NCBI GenBank assembly: GCA_022484695.1
Contig: JAKVKU010000003.1
Span: 62,001 to 126,000 of the forward strand
Source: Lactobacillus sp.
Lineage (GTDB): Bacteria; Bacillota; Bacilli; Lactobacillales; Lactobacillaceae
DNA length: 64,000 nucleotides
Direction of reading: 5' to 3'
The position numbers and the translations under genes are program-made. Every line of letters begins with the position of its first letter. Position 1 is the first letter of the stretch. A model generated the notes under the pieces. It did no database searches. It was not told the DNA's origin and saw only the letters and a list, made by a program, of their open reading frames with translations. This document shows positions 19,579-26,459 of this stretch, one piece after another.

Positions 19579-20534
19579 TAATCCGCATCCTTACGGGTCA
19601 CAATAAGTGCCACCCATTCTTGTTGTTGTAACTTGGTCTTCACTTTAAATCCGGCATGATCTAAAGCATGAATAACTTGCTGGGCTTTATCTTCAATAAT
19701 ACCAGATAAAATAACCTGCCCTTTGGGATTTAAATGGGCAGCCAAATCAGGGATCAACAATAAAATAATTTCGGCTAAAATATTGGCTAAGATCAAGTCG
19801 GCCTTACCACTAACTTGTTGCAACAAGTTACTTTTAAAAACTTGAATATTATGAATACTAGGATTCAAATCAATGTTGTCTTGGGCAGCTTTGACGGCAA
19901 TATCGTCTAAGTCACAGGCTTCAACGACCTTAGCTCCCAATTTACTGGCAGCAATACTTAAAATGCCTGAGCCTGTTCCAATGTCAAAAACTGCCATATT
20001 CCCTCGACTAACTTGCTCCAGGGCCGTTAATGCCAAAATCGTCGTCGGATGTGTGCCCGTTCCAAAAGACATCCCAGGATCAAGAGTGATTTGAATTTCG
20101 TCAGGATCTTCAGGCTGGTAATCAACCCAGTTCGGCACGACTGTTAAAAAGCGGGTCACACGATAAGGCTGATAATACTTTTTCCAATTATTAGCCCAGT
20201 CAGCTTCATCCAAGTTAGAAACAAAAATCTGGCCTTGACCCTCGTCTAACCCATAAGATGGCAGTAAATCTAATTTATTTTGAATTTGTTTAAGCAATGT
20301 CGGTATGTTTTTAGTATCTGGAAAATAAGCCGAAATAATTGCGCCCTTTTTCAAATGGGGAATTTGCGCCGGATCTTCAATTTCACCAAAGGGGCCAATT
20401 TGTTGCTTGGAAACATGGGCGAAATCGGCGGAATCTTCAATTTCCACACCGTTAGCACCAAGCGAATTCAAGATTTCCGCAACGGCTTCGACACTTTCAG
20501 TGGTGGTGGTTACTGCGACTTTGTGCCATTTCAT
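19578..20534 (-). CDS. prmA: Ribosomal protein L11 methyltransferase PrmA
   Basis: SAM-dependent enzyme that trimethylates ribosomal protein L11. The N-terminal substrate-binding part is followed by DPGMSFGTGTHPTT, the SAM motif FDIGTGSGILSIAASKLGA and LILANILAEII, the NIL motif equivalent. The 318 residues are normal. It lies in the mpg-DUF3013-prmA-rsmE run, with 15 bases to the DUF3013 gene. Confidence 0.97.
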   Translation of the reverse strand: MKWHKVAVTTTTESVEAVAEILNSLGANGVEIEDSADFAHVSKQQIGPFGEIEDPAQIPHLKKGAIISAYFPDTKNIPTLLKQIQNKLDLLPSYGLDEGQGQIFVSNLDEADWANNWKKYYQPYRVTRFLTVVPNWVDYQPEDPDEIQITLDPGMSFGTGTHPTTILALTALEQVSRGNMAVFDIGTGSGILSIAASKLGAKVVEACDLDDIAVKAAQDNIDLNPSIHNIQVFKSNLLQQVSGKADLILANILAEIILLLIPDLAAHLNPKGQVILSGIIEDKAQQVIHALDHAGFKVKTKLQQQEWVALIVTRKDAD

Positions 20535-20548
20535 TTGTTAAAATCTCC

Positions 20549-21052
20549 TTAATATTTGGGATAAGGCAACAAGCTGTTATTGGGTTCAGGTTGTGCCGCA
20601 AGATAACGTTCAAAACGGGGCTGATCCCACTTCAAAACAAAAACCGCTTCCGTATTATCCTTGTCTAAAAAGTCCATTAAATCACTTTCACCATCGTTTA
20701 AGACATCTTGTAAATTAGCTAAAAAAGCGTTCAAAATCGCCTTAGAGATTCCTTTTTTGCCATCAAAGGGCAAAATGGTCAAATAATCATCGGCATAGTC
20801 TTGGCCATTAATGCGCGTTTGATCATAAAATAAAACACCATCGTCATAATTCACCACGTCTGAATCATTTAACGGCTCAGTGCTATCCCCTGTTTCCCAT
20901 TCAAGGGCAGTATGTTGGGAATTCTCCACTTGAATCGTAAAGTTTAGTTCAAAGACATGTGCTTCTTTATCCCAATTAAGTTCAATATTGCCATCAAAAT
21001 CCAGTTTTTGAATGCCTTGGAATAAATAATCGTCAAAAGTTTGTGCTTTCAT
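20549..21052 (-). CDS. DUF3013 family protein
   Basis: A conserved hypothetical of Lactobacillales, 167 residues, acidic and soluble. The N-terminal stretch FDDYLFQGIQKLDFDGNIELNWDKEAHVFELN matches the family pattern (YLxxxLxxLDFxGxxxLNWD) as I know it. No catalytic motif is visible. Its start lies inside the 3' end of mpg with a 20-base overlap and it precedes prmA by 15 bases, so it belongs to that operon. The gene order is typical of lactobacilli; its role is unknown. Confidence 0.8.
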   Translation of the reverse strand: MKAQTFDDYLFQGIQKLDFDGNIELNWDKEAHVFELNFTIQVENSQHTALEWETGDSTEPLNDSDVVNYDDGVLFYDQTRINGQDYADDYLTILPFDGKKGISKAILNAFLANLQDVLNDGESDLMDFLDKDNTEAVFVLKWDQPRFERYLAAQPEPNNSLLPYPKY

Positions 21053-21677
21053 CTGTTTGCCAACCTTTCGTTTTAAAATTCATCATTTTTTTAGGTAACT
21101 TAGAGACATAGGGATTGTGGGCGACGTAAAAGCGTAAAGCTTTTTCAGTCCATTCTCCCTTATTGGGAACACCAACTCTTGGTGCAGCTACGACTACCCC
21201 GGGGACAACCCGATGTCTTACGTCAATATCCAAAGGAACTTCACCGAACCTTTTACCATTATAACTTAATGTGTGTAAGGCCATGGCTTGACATAACTTA
21301 CCCGGTCCATTGGACACATTAATACCGCCTTGGCCATGGCGATTTTTAATCATTTGAGTGACATTTATCACCGGTTCAATCCCACGAATCAAAACACCTT
21401 CAGGAATCTCTTTAGCTTCTGTAATCACATTTAACAAGTAGAGTCCCCGCATTTGATAAATGTAAATAGCGCCACTGGGTGCAAATAATGCTTCATTGCG
21501 CACCGTCCGTTTGCCCTTAAAAGCATGTGAAGCAGCGTCAATTTCGCCAAGATAAGCTTCTGTTTCAACAATATAACCGGCATATTTTTGTCCTAAGTGG
21601 TCATAAGTCAAGCGGGTTCCCAAAAGTGTCTTGGCAAGTGCAATTGTGTCCTTGCCCTTAAAAAAATCCATGTCCAT
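21033..21677 (-). CDS. mpg: DNA-3-methyladenine glycosylase (AAG/MPG family)
   Basis: Monofunctional base-excision glycosylase that removes alkylated purines. Conserved parts are ARTLLGTRL-equivalent AKTLLGTRLTYDHLG, the active-site VETEAYLGEIDAASHAF with the catalytic Glu, GAIYIYQMRGLYLLNVIT and EGVLIRGIEPV. The 214 residues are the usual length. A GGAGATATAATA sequence precedes the ATG. It is the first gene of the mpg-DUF3013-prmA-rsmE operon. Confidence 0.95.
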   Translation of the reverse strand: MDMDFFKGKDTIALAKTLLGTRLTYDHLGQKYAGYIVETEAYLGEIDAASHAFKGKRTVRNEALFAPSGAIYIYQMRGLYLLNVITEAKEIPEGVLIRGIEPVINVTQMIKNRHGQGGINVSNGPGKLCQAMALHTLSYNGKRFGEVPLDIDVRHRVVPGVVVAAPRVGVPNKGEWTEKALRFYVAHNPYVSKLPKKMMNFKTKGWQTDESTNF

Positions 21678-21858
21678 TATTATATCTCCAGTATCATTGT
21701 GTGCCAGCTATGCCTTTACATTTTAAATAAGTATCCAGGCGATGTCTAGCACCCAGTGAAAAGTGTCATGAAAACAACATCAAAAAACCATTAAATCATC
21801 TAATAACACGTCAGATCTAATTGGCACGACTCATTTTAGGTTGACAGTAAAAGTTGCG

Positions 21859-21895
21859 CTAAAAAACTGACTGCCCCAAAATCAGCAGTCAGTTT
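21859..21895 (-). terminator. Rho-independent terminator of the 21.9-22.8 kb unknown genes
   Basis: On the minus strand AAACTGACTGC pairs with GCAGTCAGTTT around a GATTTTGGG-type loop, followed by TTTTTT. It lies about 20 bases after the stop of the gene ending at 21914. The rest of the gap up to mpg shows no gene or other clear feature. Confidence 0.85.
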
Positions 21896-21913
21896 AGTCG
21901 GTATCGTCAAAAT

Positions 21914-22327
21914 TCATTGGTGTTCTTCCTCATGGCTTGTCGTTTTCGGCTTCTCAAAATTAGGGTCTGAAGCAACGCCCCAAAATGTGAGATTCATTTC
22001 CGATTTGTTTAAAACCAGGTATTCAATTCCTAATGTTTTAAAGTCCTCCCGCAGGACTTTAGCTAAAATCGGTAAATCCACTTTAGGTCCCACCAATAAT
22101 TGCGTATATAAATACTTAATAAAAGTTGTGATGATCGTATCATTTAGCTTATTATCCGAGTCAAACCACAAAGTTGCAGCAACCATTTGTGAACTGTCAG
22201 CATCAATGTTCATTTTTTTGAAGTGGATGCCATTTTGATCGCGATGGTGATAAATATTTGCAAAAAAATCGTTGATCGTATTTTCATTGAAGTTTTTTTT
22301 GTAGATCATTAAGTGCCAAATTCGCAT
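21914..22327 (-). CDS. Hypothetical protein, 137 residues
   Basis: I do not recognise this family. The product is soluble and starts MRIWHLMIYKKNFNENTINDFF, then has an alternating hydrophobic-polar pattern including MVAATLWFDSDNK and LTFWGVASDPNF, and ends in a charged, His/Glu-rich tail. AGGTGAGATT precedes the ATG, so translation looks well supported. It lies 48 bases downstream of the other unknown gene ending at 22376 and shares its terminator, so the two probably form one transcript. It has no signal peptide or membrane segment. Confidence 0.65.
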   Translation of the reverse strand: MRIWHLMIYKKNFNENTINDFFANIYHHRDQNGIHFKKMNIDADSSQMVAATLWFDSDNKLNDTIITTFIKYLYTQLLVGPKVDLPILAKVLREDFKTLGIEYLVLNKSEMNLTFWGVASDPNFEKPKTTSHEEEHQ

Positions 22328-22375
22328 AATCTCACCTAGCTTTTTTATTGATTGGCACTTTCATTTTACCATAGA

Positions 22376-22828
22376 TTAGACACAGGCACGTAGTTCATGG
22401 ACCCCCCAAACCGCAGAAGCCAACAATGTCTTAGCGCGCAGCCGACGCACGGCTTGTTTTTCAACAACCGTGGTACAAACTGAATTGGTCGTGGCGTCAA
22501 TGGCATTTGTACAGGCTTGCAGGGTTTGTTGATACTTTTCTAATGCTTGCAAAATATTATCATGTAGGTTGGTGAAACGATTAGGGACTGGTACGTCCAC
22601 TAACTGTTGGCAGATTTTTTTGTAACGTTGCTGATTTTTAGCAAAATAAGCTTTTAAATCTTTCAAATTTTCGGTGGCTAAACAATTACGATCGTTGATA
22701 TTTAGAATCGTTTCAGAGTATTCATTAAAAACATCATCCAATGTAATTAGTTTTGACATTTGCCGTTTTAAGAATTCTAAGTACATACTAGTATATTGAA
22801 AATCGCTCGTATTCATGACAACACACAT
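22376..22828 (-). CDS. Hypothetical helical protein, 150 residues
   Basis: I do not recognise this protein. It is predicted by eye to be mostly helical, with long amphipathic runs such as YSETILNINDRNCLATENLK and ILQALEKYQQTLQACTNAID, several cysteines, and a basic C-terminal half with KQAVRRLRAKTLL. AAGGAG lies 10 bases before the ATG at 22828. A good promoter lies just upstream. It looks like a small regulatory or adaptor protein, but that is a guess from its composition. It leads the two-gene unit with the 137-residue protein. Confidence 0.65.
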   Translation of the reverse strand: MCVVMNTSDFQYTSMYLEFLKRQMSKLITLDDVFNEYSETILNINDRNCLATENLKDLKAYFAKNQQRYKKICQQLVDVPVPNRFTNLHDNILQALEKYQQTLQACTNAIDATTNSVCTTVVEKQAVRRLRAKTLLASAVWGVHELRACV

Positions 22829-22886
22829 AATTGTTCATCTCCTTATTTCCCAGTTACATCAACGTTTACAACATGTTTATGAATAA

Positions 22887-22914
22887 AGCATATCATAGAA
22901 AAACTTATAGTCAA
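22887..22914 (-). promoter_or_regulatory. Promoter of the two unknown genes at 21.9-22.8 kb
   Basis: TTGACT (22914-22909) with a 16-base spacer and TATGCT (22892-22887) reads toward the 150-residue gene. Directly upstream of the -35 lies a perfect inverted repeat, CATAATT-TTTT-AATTATG (22915-22932), which could be an operator. Confidence 0.6.
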
Positions 22915-22978
22915 CATAATTTTTTAATTATGATAAATCACACCTGTTATTTTTCAGTACCAAATGTAATCAAAAGGA

Positions 22979-23007
22979 TTGACGCCAATTTAATCCTATG
23001 CTATTAT
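22979..23007 (+). promoter_or_regulatory. Near-consensus promoter of a tiny transcription unit
   Basis: TTGACG (22979-22984), exactly 17 bases, then TATTAT (23002-23007). Transcription would start near 23014, immediately before a very strong Shine-Dalgarno sequence. Confidence 0.78.
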
Positions 23008-23033
23008 GCACTTAGAAAAGGAGGTGATGTCTT

Positions 23034-23087
23034 TTGACAAGTGCGATATTGTCGAAGGCATTAGCTCCCGATGGTGCTGAAAAGTAA
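23034..23087 (+). CDS. Candidate 17-residue peptide (TTG start) in a structured small RNA
   Basis: The transcript has AAAAGGAGGTGAT (23016-23028), almost the full complement of the 16S rRNA 3' end, 5 bases before a TTG. The frame then reads MTSAILSKALAPDGAEK and stops with TAA. The peptide is not strongly hydrophobic and matches no family I know. The 3' half of the frame can also fold: GCATTAG (23058-23064) pairs with CTGATGC (23098-23104), and GGTG (23073-23076) pairs with CACC (23089-23092). Promoter, ribosome binding site and terminator are all present within 170 bases, so the unit is likely transcribed. Whether the product is the peptide, the RNA, or both cannot be decided here. Confidence 0.45.
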   Translation: MTSAILSKALAPDGAEK

Positions 23088-23115
23088 CCACCGGTGACTG
23101 ATGCCAAAACAAACA

Positions 23116-23145
23116 AGCTACCTAAATATTTTAGGTAGCTTTTTA
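23116..23145 (+). terminator. Terminator of the tiny transcription unit
   Basis: AGCTACCTAAA pairs with TTTAGGTAGCT followed by TTTT(A)TTTTG. It closes the unit that starts near 23014. Confidence 0.88.
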
Positions 23146-23204
23146 TTTTGTTTATTTTGTGTTATTAAATGACGCCTGCGCCTTCTAAAATTGAAAGCAT
23201 CCGA

Positions 23205-23384
23205 CTAATGGTGCTTGGCTGGCTGCGTGTAATCTTTTTTCAATCGATCAAAAGCCGCTTGGACACTTTTTAAATGATTGCTATCATGTCGAACTGAATT
23301 CATCAGACTAGAAAAGTCATGATCTTTGGTGCCGTTTAGTAAATCATTTTCGTTTTTCGTTTTTCGTTTTTTTGAAAAAAGCAT
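23205..23384 (-). CDS. Hypothetical small charged protein
   Basis: A 59-residue protein I do not recognise, beginning MLFSKKRKTKNENDLLNGT and then rich in Lys, Asp, His and Ser with no hydrophobic segment. The ATG at 23384 is preferred over an in-frame GTG 9 bases upstream because AGAGGTG sits at the right distance from the ATG. It lies between the tiny transcription unit and the divergent ybaK gene. Codon use and the ribosome binding site suggest it is real, but there is no supporting family match. Confidence 0.5.
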   Translation of the reverse strand: MLFSKKRKTKNENDLLNGTKDHDFSSLMNSVRHDSNHLKSVQAAFDRLKKDYTQPAKHH

Positions 23385-23469
23385 TGAACACACCTCTTTA
23401 TGGCATTTATTATACCTTTATTTTTTTATAATTCCAAAATTTGTTATATTATAGTCATGGAGGTTGAAC

Positions 23470-23967
23470 ATGAGTAAGAAAAAATCACATTTGAATAAAA
23501 CATTAGTCGAAAAAATTCTGGATAAAGCCAAGGTTGCTTACAAGTCCTACGCTTTTTCTACACACCAAGAAGGTGATGTTCAACAGTTAAACAGCGACCA
23601 TGCTGGCATAGCTGAACATAAGATTTACAAAACCTTGGTGTTTACCGGACATACCACAGGACCTGTGGTCGCAGTTATTCCCCTAGATACACAAGTCGAT
23701 TGGAAAAAGCTCAGCAAAGTTTCTGGCAATAAAAAAGTGGGCTTAGTCCCCTTAAAAGACTTGATGAAGACATCTGGGTATGAACATGGTGCCAACACGC
23801 CGATTGGTATTCATGAAACGCATAACTATCCAATTTTTATCTCTGATATGGCTGAAGCGCAACCAGAGATCATCGTTTCAGCAGGGAAAATCGGCCGATC
23901 TGTTGGGGTAAACCCCAAGGATTTGGTGAATTTTCTTAGTTCAAAGTTTGTGGATATCACGGAATAA
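23470..23967 (+). CDS. ybaK: YbaK/EbsC family aminoacyl-tRNA deacylase
   Basis: Trans-editing deacylase of the YbaK type, which hydrolyses Cys-tRNA(Pro) and related mischarged tRNAs. About 165 residues with a typical core: KIYKTLVFTGHTTGPVVAVIP, LSKVSGNKKVGLVPLKDL, THNYPIFISDMAE and VSAGKIGRSVGVNPKDL. The ATG at 23470 follows TGGAGG by 7 bases. It probably continues into the DUF960 gene 40 bases downstream. Confidence 0.93.
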   Translation: MSKKKSHLNKTLVEKILDKAKVAYKSYAFSTHQEGDVQQLNSDHAGIAEHKIYKTLVFTGHTTGPVVAVIPLDTQVDWKKLSKVSGNKKVGLVPLKDLMKTSGYEHGANTPIGIHETHNYPIFISDMAEAQPEIIVSAGKIGRSVGVNPKDLVNFLSSKFVDITE

Positions 23968-24007
23968 AAATATTGTTCAAACCAAAAATACGATGGGAGT
24001 GTTGAAT

Positions 24008-24319
24008 ATGTTTCAAGCTGGTTATGGCCGCTACGCCACTTATGGCGTTATTGCTGTACTGCCTGGTGAAATCATTGATAGCATCTGGCATATTATTGAC
24101 CGCAACTTACAAGGTGTCGTGCCCCTGCAGAATATGCTTAATTTCAATTTAGGTGAAAAAGAGGGCAAACTAACGATTACTTTCACTGAAGCTGATGATG
24201 CTGCCATGAAAATCACCTTTGATCTGCCATATTCTTGGAATGAAGAATTTCCAAAGGAAGTCTTGGCCTATGATGATGGTCGTAGTCAAACGATCCTCTT
24301 ACCGTCAGAAGCAAGTTAA
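24008..24319 (+). CDS. DUF960 family protein
   Basis: Conserved small protein of Lactobacillales with unknown function, 103 residues. The opening MFQAGYGRYATYGVIAVLPGEIIDSIW and the closing AYDDGRSQTILLPSE match the DUF960 pattern as I know it. The start at 24008 is chosen because GGGAG lies 8 bases upstream; an in-frame ATG at 23993 overlaps that site. It ends just before a terminator and the tRNA-Ser gene. Confidence 0.85.
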   Translation: MFQAGYGRYATYGVIAVLPGEIIDSIWHIIDRNLQGVVPLQNMLNFNLGEKEGKLTITFTEADDAAMKITFDLPYSWNEEFPKEVLAYDDGRSQTILLPSEAS

Positions 24320-24325
24320 CCACTT

Positions 24326-24371
24326 AAAAAAAGCGGGTCTGAAAAACAACTTTTCAGCGTCCGCTTTTTTT
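24326..24371 (+). terminator. Terminator after the DUF960 gene
   Basis: AAAAGCGG...CTGAAAA pairs with TTTTCAG...CCGCTTTT and runs into TTTTTTT. It separates ybaK-DUF960 from tRNA-Ser. Confidence 0.85.
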
Positions 24372-24391
24372 GCTATACTATAAAGCGTTGT

Positions 24392-24479
24392 GGAGAGTTG
24401 GCAGAGTGGTAATGCACCGGACTCGAAATCCGGCGAACCGGCTAATACCGGCGCGCAGGTTCAAATCCTGTACTCTCCT
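24392..24479 (+). tRNA. tRNA-Ser (anticodon CGA)
   Basis: Acceptor GGAGAGT (24392-24398) pairs with ACTCTCC (24472-24478). The anticodon stem-loop CCGGA-CTCGAAA-TCCGG carries CGA, and a long variable arm (ACCGGCTAATACCGG) and the T loop GGTTCAAATCC follow. The long variable arm identifies a serine tRNA reading UCG. CCA is not encoded. A TATACT box lies just upstream. Confidence 0.96.
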
Positions 24480-24506
24480 TTTTTAGAACCTGTCAGAATA
24501 AGTTAA

Positions 24507-24551
24507 AAGCCTGATAAACGTTGATTTTAAAGCGTTTATCAGGCTTTTTTT
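24507..24551 (+). terminator. Terminator after tRNA-Ser
   Basis: AAGCCTGATAAACG pairs with CGTTTATCAGGCTT, followed by TTTTTT. Stem of about 14 pairs. Confidence 0.92.
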
Positions 24552-24589
24552 ATTTTTCAAAACACCTCAAAAACCGAGTTTTTTTTACA

Positions 24590-24612
24590 GATTGCGAACC
24601 GATTGCGATTGC
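24590..24612. repeat. Short direct repeat downstream of tRNA-Ser
   Basis: GATTGCGA occurs twice in tandem, as GATTGCGAACC-GATTGCGATTGC, about 110 bases past the tRNA gene. Short GCGAACC-type repeats resemble the integrase arm sites seen beside tRNA-borne attachment sites. No integrase is present, so this is at most a scar; the rest of the gap up to 24663 shows no gene. Confidence 0.3.
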
Positions 24613-24662
24613 TATAAAACTGCGTCAAATTTCGGTATGTCTTTTCAGGCCGAGTCCGGGGA

Positions 24663-24694
24663 TAAAAAAAGCAATCAGCTGAAGCGCTGATTGC
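24663..24694 (-). terminator. Terminator after the cytochrome-b5-like gene
   Basis: AGCAATCAGC pairs with GCTGATTGCT on the minus strand and is followed by TTTTTTT. Confidence 0.88.
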
Positions 24695-24727
24695 TAATCG
24701 ATACCAGTTATTTACATTTGCAACACA

Positions 24728-24958
24728 TTACGCCAATTTACCAACAATTGTTAATTTACTTAAGACATTCTTTTTGTGTGGTGATTTCATGATTTGCTCA
24801 GACAGATCTTGACCAGGATGATTGCCATGATGGTTGTTACTAGCCCAGGCTTTGAATCCAGTCAGATCGTAAACAATACCATCAATTGCCACATACTGCT
24901 TGCGCCCATCTTGACCATCATATTGTGCCAATTCAGTTTTTGTAAAAGTCTTATCCAT
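24728..24958 (-). CDS. Cytochrome b5-like heme/steroid-binding domain protein
   Basis: A 76-residue single-domain protein. It has the b5-fold hallmarks YVAIDGIVYDLTGFKAW, the histidine-rich NHHGNHPGQDLSEQI and SPHKKNVLSKLTIVGKL, as in the short Firmicutes versions of this family. Whether it binds heme is not shown by the sequence. It may relate to the menaquinone genes about 8 kb away, but that is speculation. GAGGGGG precedes the ATG. Two copies of GTATCATAAA lie just upstream. Confidence 0.85.
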   Translation of the reverse strand: MDKTFTKTELAQYDGQDGRKQYVAIDGIVYDLTGFKAWASNNHHGNHPGQDLSEQIMKSPHKKNVLSKLTIVGKLA

Positions 24959-24978
24959 TATAAAAACCCCCTCTACAA

Positions 24979-25002
24979 TTTATGATACACCTTTTATGAT
25001 AC
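24979..25002 (-). repeat. Direct repeat GTATCATAAA upstream of the cytochrome-b5-like gene
   Basis: Two identical 10-base copies, 14 bases apart start to start (24988-24979 and 25002-24993 on the minus strand), sit 21-44 bases before the start codon. They may be part of the promoter or an operator. Confidence 0.4.
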
Positions 25003-25063
25003 GCTTTTTTTAGATAAAATAAAGCGGTTACAAAACTAACTAATCAAACATCATGGTCAGCTG

Positions 25064-25765
25064 TTAACGAAACACCTTGTGATAACCGGCATTAATCGCT
25101 TCTTGTTCACTGGCAAAATAAATAATGTTTTTAGGATGAATATAAAAATATTTCTGGTCTGGGGTACGATAAATTCGAGCGGCCTTGTTCCCAACGATCC
25201 TACCAGTGATATTGGGTTGCTCAGGCTGGGAAGTGGCGTTATTTGACAGCGCAATCGCATCCCCATTGCCATAGACAATGTAAGTCGCCAACACGATGCC
25301 AGCATTGTTATTGGTCACTTCCATGTAGCGATCTCCCCAATAGCCATTGATCCAACCATTACTGGTAATGCGCCAATAATTAGCTGGATTAGCCACATCC
25401 CCATAAGTCGCCACGGTATTCAGAATAGCTTCAGTCCCTGAATTCACGGGAATCTTAGCTTGGTTACCTTGGATCCATAAGTCACCACCGGCATAATAAT
25501 AATAGCCATCGCTACGATGCGTATAGCCAAATATCTGCCATTGCGAATCTTTTGGCAACACCTTTTGAAAAATCTTGTTTTGATCGTTGCCCGAAAATAA
25601 ATTGGCACCCCAAGTGCCACTGATGGTTGCTGTTCCGGCATAGCTTTGAAAGGTATCCACTGGCCTAAATGCTGCAGCGTGAACTGGTTGATTTCCAACA
25701 AATAAGCCGGTTAAACCAAAGAGTACAGTCCCAAATACAGTAAATAGAACTTTTTTCAATTTCAT
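25064..25765 (-). CDS. Secreted protein with a C-terminal sunset-like domain
   Basis: The 233 residues begin with a clear signal peptide (MKLKKVLFTVFGTVLFGLTG ... PVHA, cut before AAF). The mature part has an aromatic, Gly-rich region (YAGTATISGTWGANLF, RSDGYYYYAGGDLWIQGN, RITSNGWINGYWGDRYM) that I do not assign. The end, IVGNKAARIYRTPDQKYFYI ... FASEQEAINAGYHKVFR, resembles the small sunset/Ada-like domain found at the C terminus of many lactobacillus secreted proteins. There is no LPxTG signal, so it is probably released or loosely wall-bound. It stands alone with its own promoter. Confidence 0.75.
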   Translation of the reverse strand: MKLKKVLFTVFGTVLFGLTGLFVGNQPVHAAAFRPVDTFQSYAGTATISGTWGANLFSGNDQNKIFQKVLPKDSQWQIFGYTHRSDGYYYYAGGDLWIQGNQAKIPVNSGTEAILNTVATYGDVANPANYWRITSNGWINGYWGDRYMEVTNNNAGIVLATYIVYGNGDAIALSNNATSQPEQPNITGRIVGNKAARIYRTPDQKYFYIHPKNIIYFASEQEAINAGYHKVFR

Positions 25766-25794
25766 CTTCTTTCCTCCAATCTTTAATAATTCTT

Positions 25795-25823
25795 ATTATC
25801 TCAGAAAAATGATACTTCAGCAA
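25795..25823 (-). promoter_or_regulatory. Promoter of the secreted protein gene
   Basis: TTGCTG (25823-25818), a 17-base spacer and GATAAT (25800-25795), 30 bases before the start codon. The remaining gap up to 26058 is AT-rich and shows no gene; a TATAAT at 25955-25960 may serve the plus-strand genes that follow. Confidence 0.6.
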
Positions 25824-26057
25824 TCATTGAATTCACCATCTACGGTCTGTTGACCTTAAACCCGGTTTTAGTGGTTGTTTCTTTATCAAATGCGTTAATA
25901 TAAGAAAATTCAAGAAATTTCCAATCTAGCGTATGATTTCCCCGCATTACTTGATATAATAATGGCTGTAAAATATTTGTAATATTGGTCGACCCTCTGT
26001 TAATCTAAAGATGGCCTGTAAAAATTAATCTGTTAAAACAATGATTGGAGTATTGTC

Positions 26058-26447
26058 ATGCATCTATCCATCCGTAAATTTCCCGCCCTATTTGATATTT
26101 TATTTTTGATCATCACCTTATTTGAGATCATCGCCATCATCGTCATGTGTTTGTCTTCGCAAACCCTGGACATTAGTAACTTTTTCTTTATATATAGCAA
26201 CATTGCGGACAAAATTTTTTGGATTTTCATTTTGGGGATTGGGTTGCATGTTTTTTCCTATCTCAAGTCCTTGGATAATAACTGGTTACTTTTTGGCAAC
26301 CTTTTTGGGATCTTTGGTTTCTTAATTTTCTGGATCCTGCCCCAATACTTTTTCGTTGCCGTCATTTTACATTGGGTAGCGATTCATAATATCATTGCCC
26401 ATGCCAAACTCAAAACGCAACCACAGATGCAGTCTAAAACTTCTTAA
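26058..26447 (+). CDS. Hypothetical multi-pass membrane protein, 129 residues
   Basis: I do not recognise this protein. Four hydrophobic stretches are visible: ALFDILFLIITLFEIIAIIV, FFFIYSNIADKIFWIFILGIG, LLFGNLFGIFGFLIFWILP and FFVAVILHWVAIHNIIAH, then a short polar tail with Lys and Gln. GGAG lies 8 bases before the ATG. It is followed after 12 bases by a second small membrane protein, and the two share the terminator at 26.7 kb, so they are probably one operon. Confidence 0.65.
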   Translation: MHLSIRKFPALFDILFLIITLFEIIAIIVMCLSSQTLDISNFFFIYSNIADKIFWIFILGIGLHVFSYLKSLDNNWLLFGNLFGIFGFLIFWILPQYFFVAVILHWVAIHNIIAHAKLKTQPQMQSKTS

Positions 26448-26459
26448 AGGAGAATTCAG

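Noticed and set aside
22831-23037. 68-codon plus-strand frame
   Set aside because: It runs across the promoter of the tiny transcription unit and the promoter of the gene at 22828 and has no ribosome binding site.
24479-24728. Prophage or mobile element beside tRNA-Ser
   Set aside because: Only a short repeat and terminators are present; no integrase, transposase or duplicated tRNA end was found.
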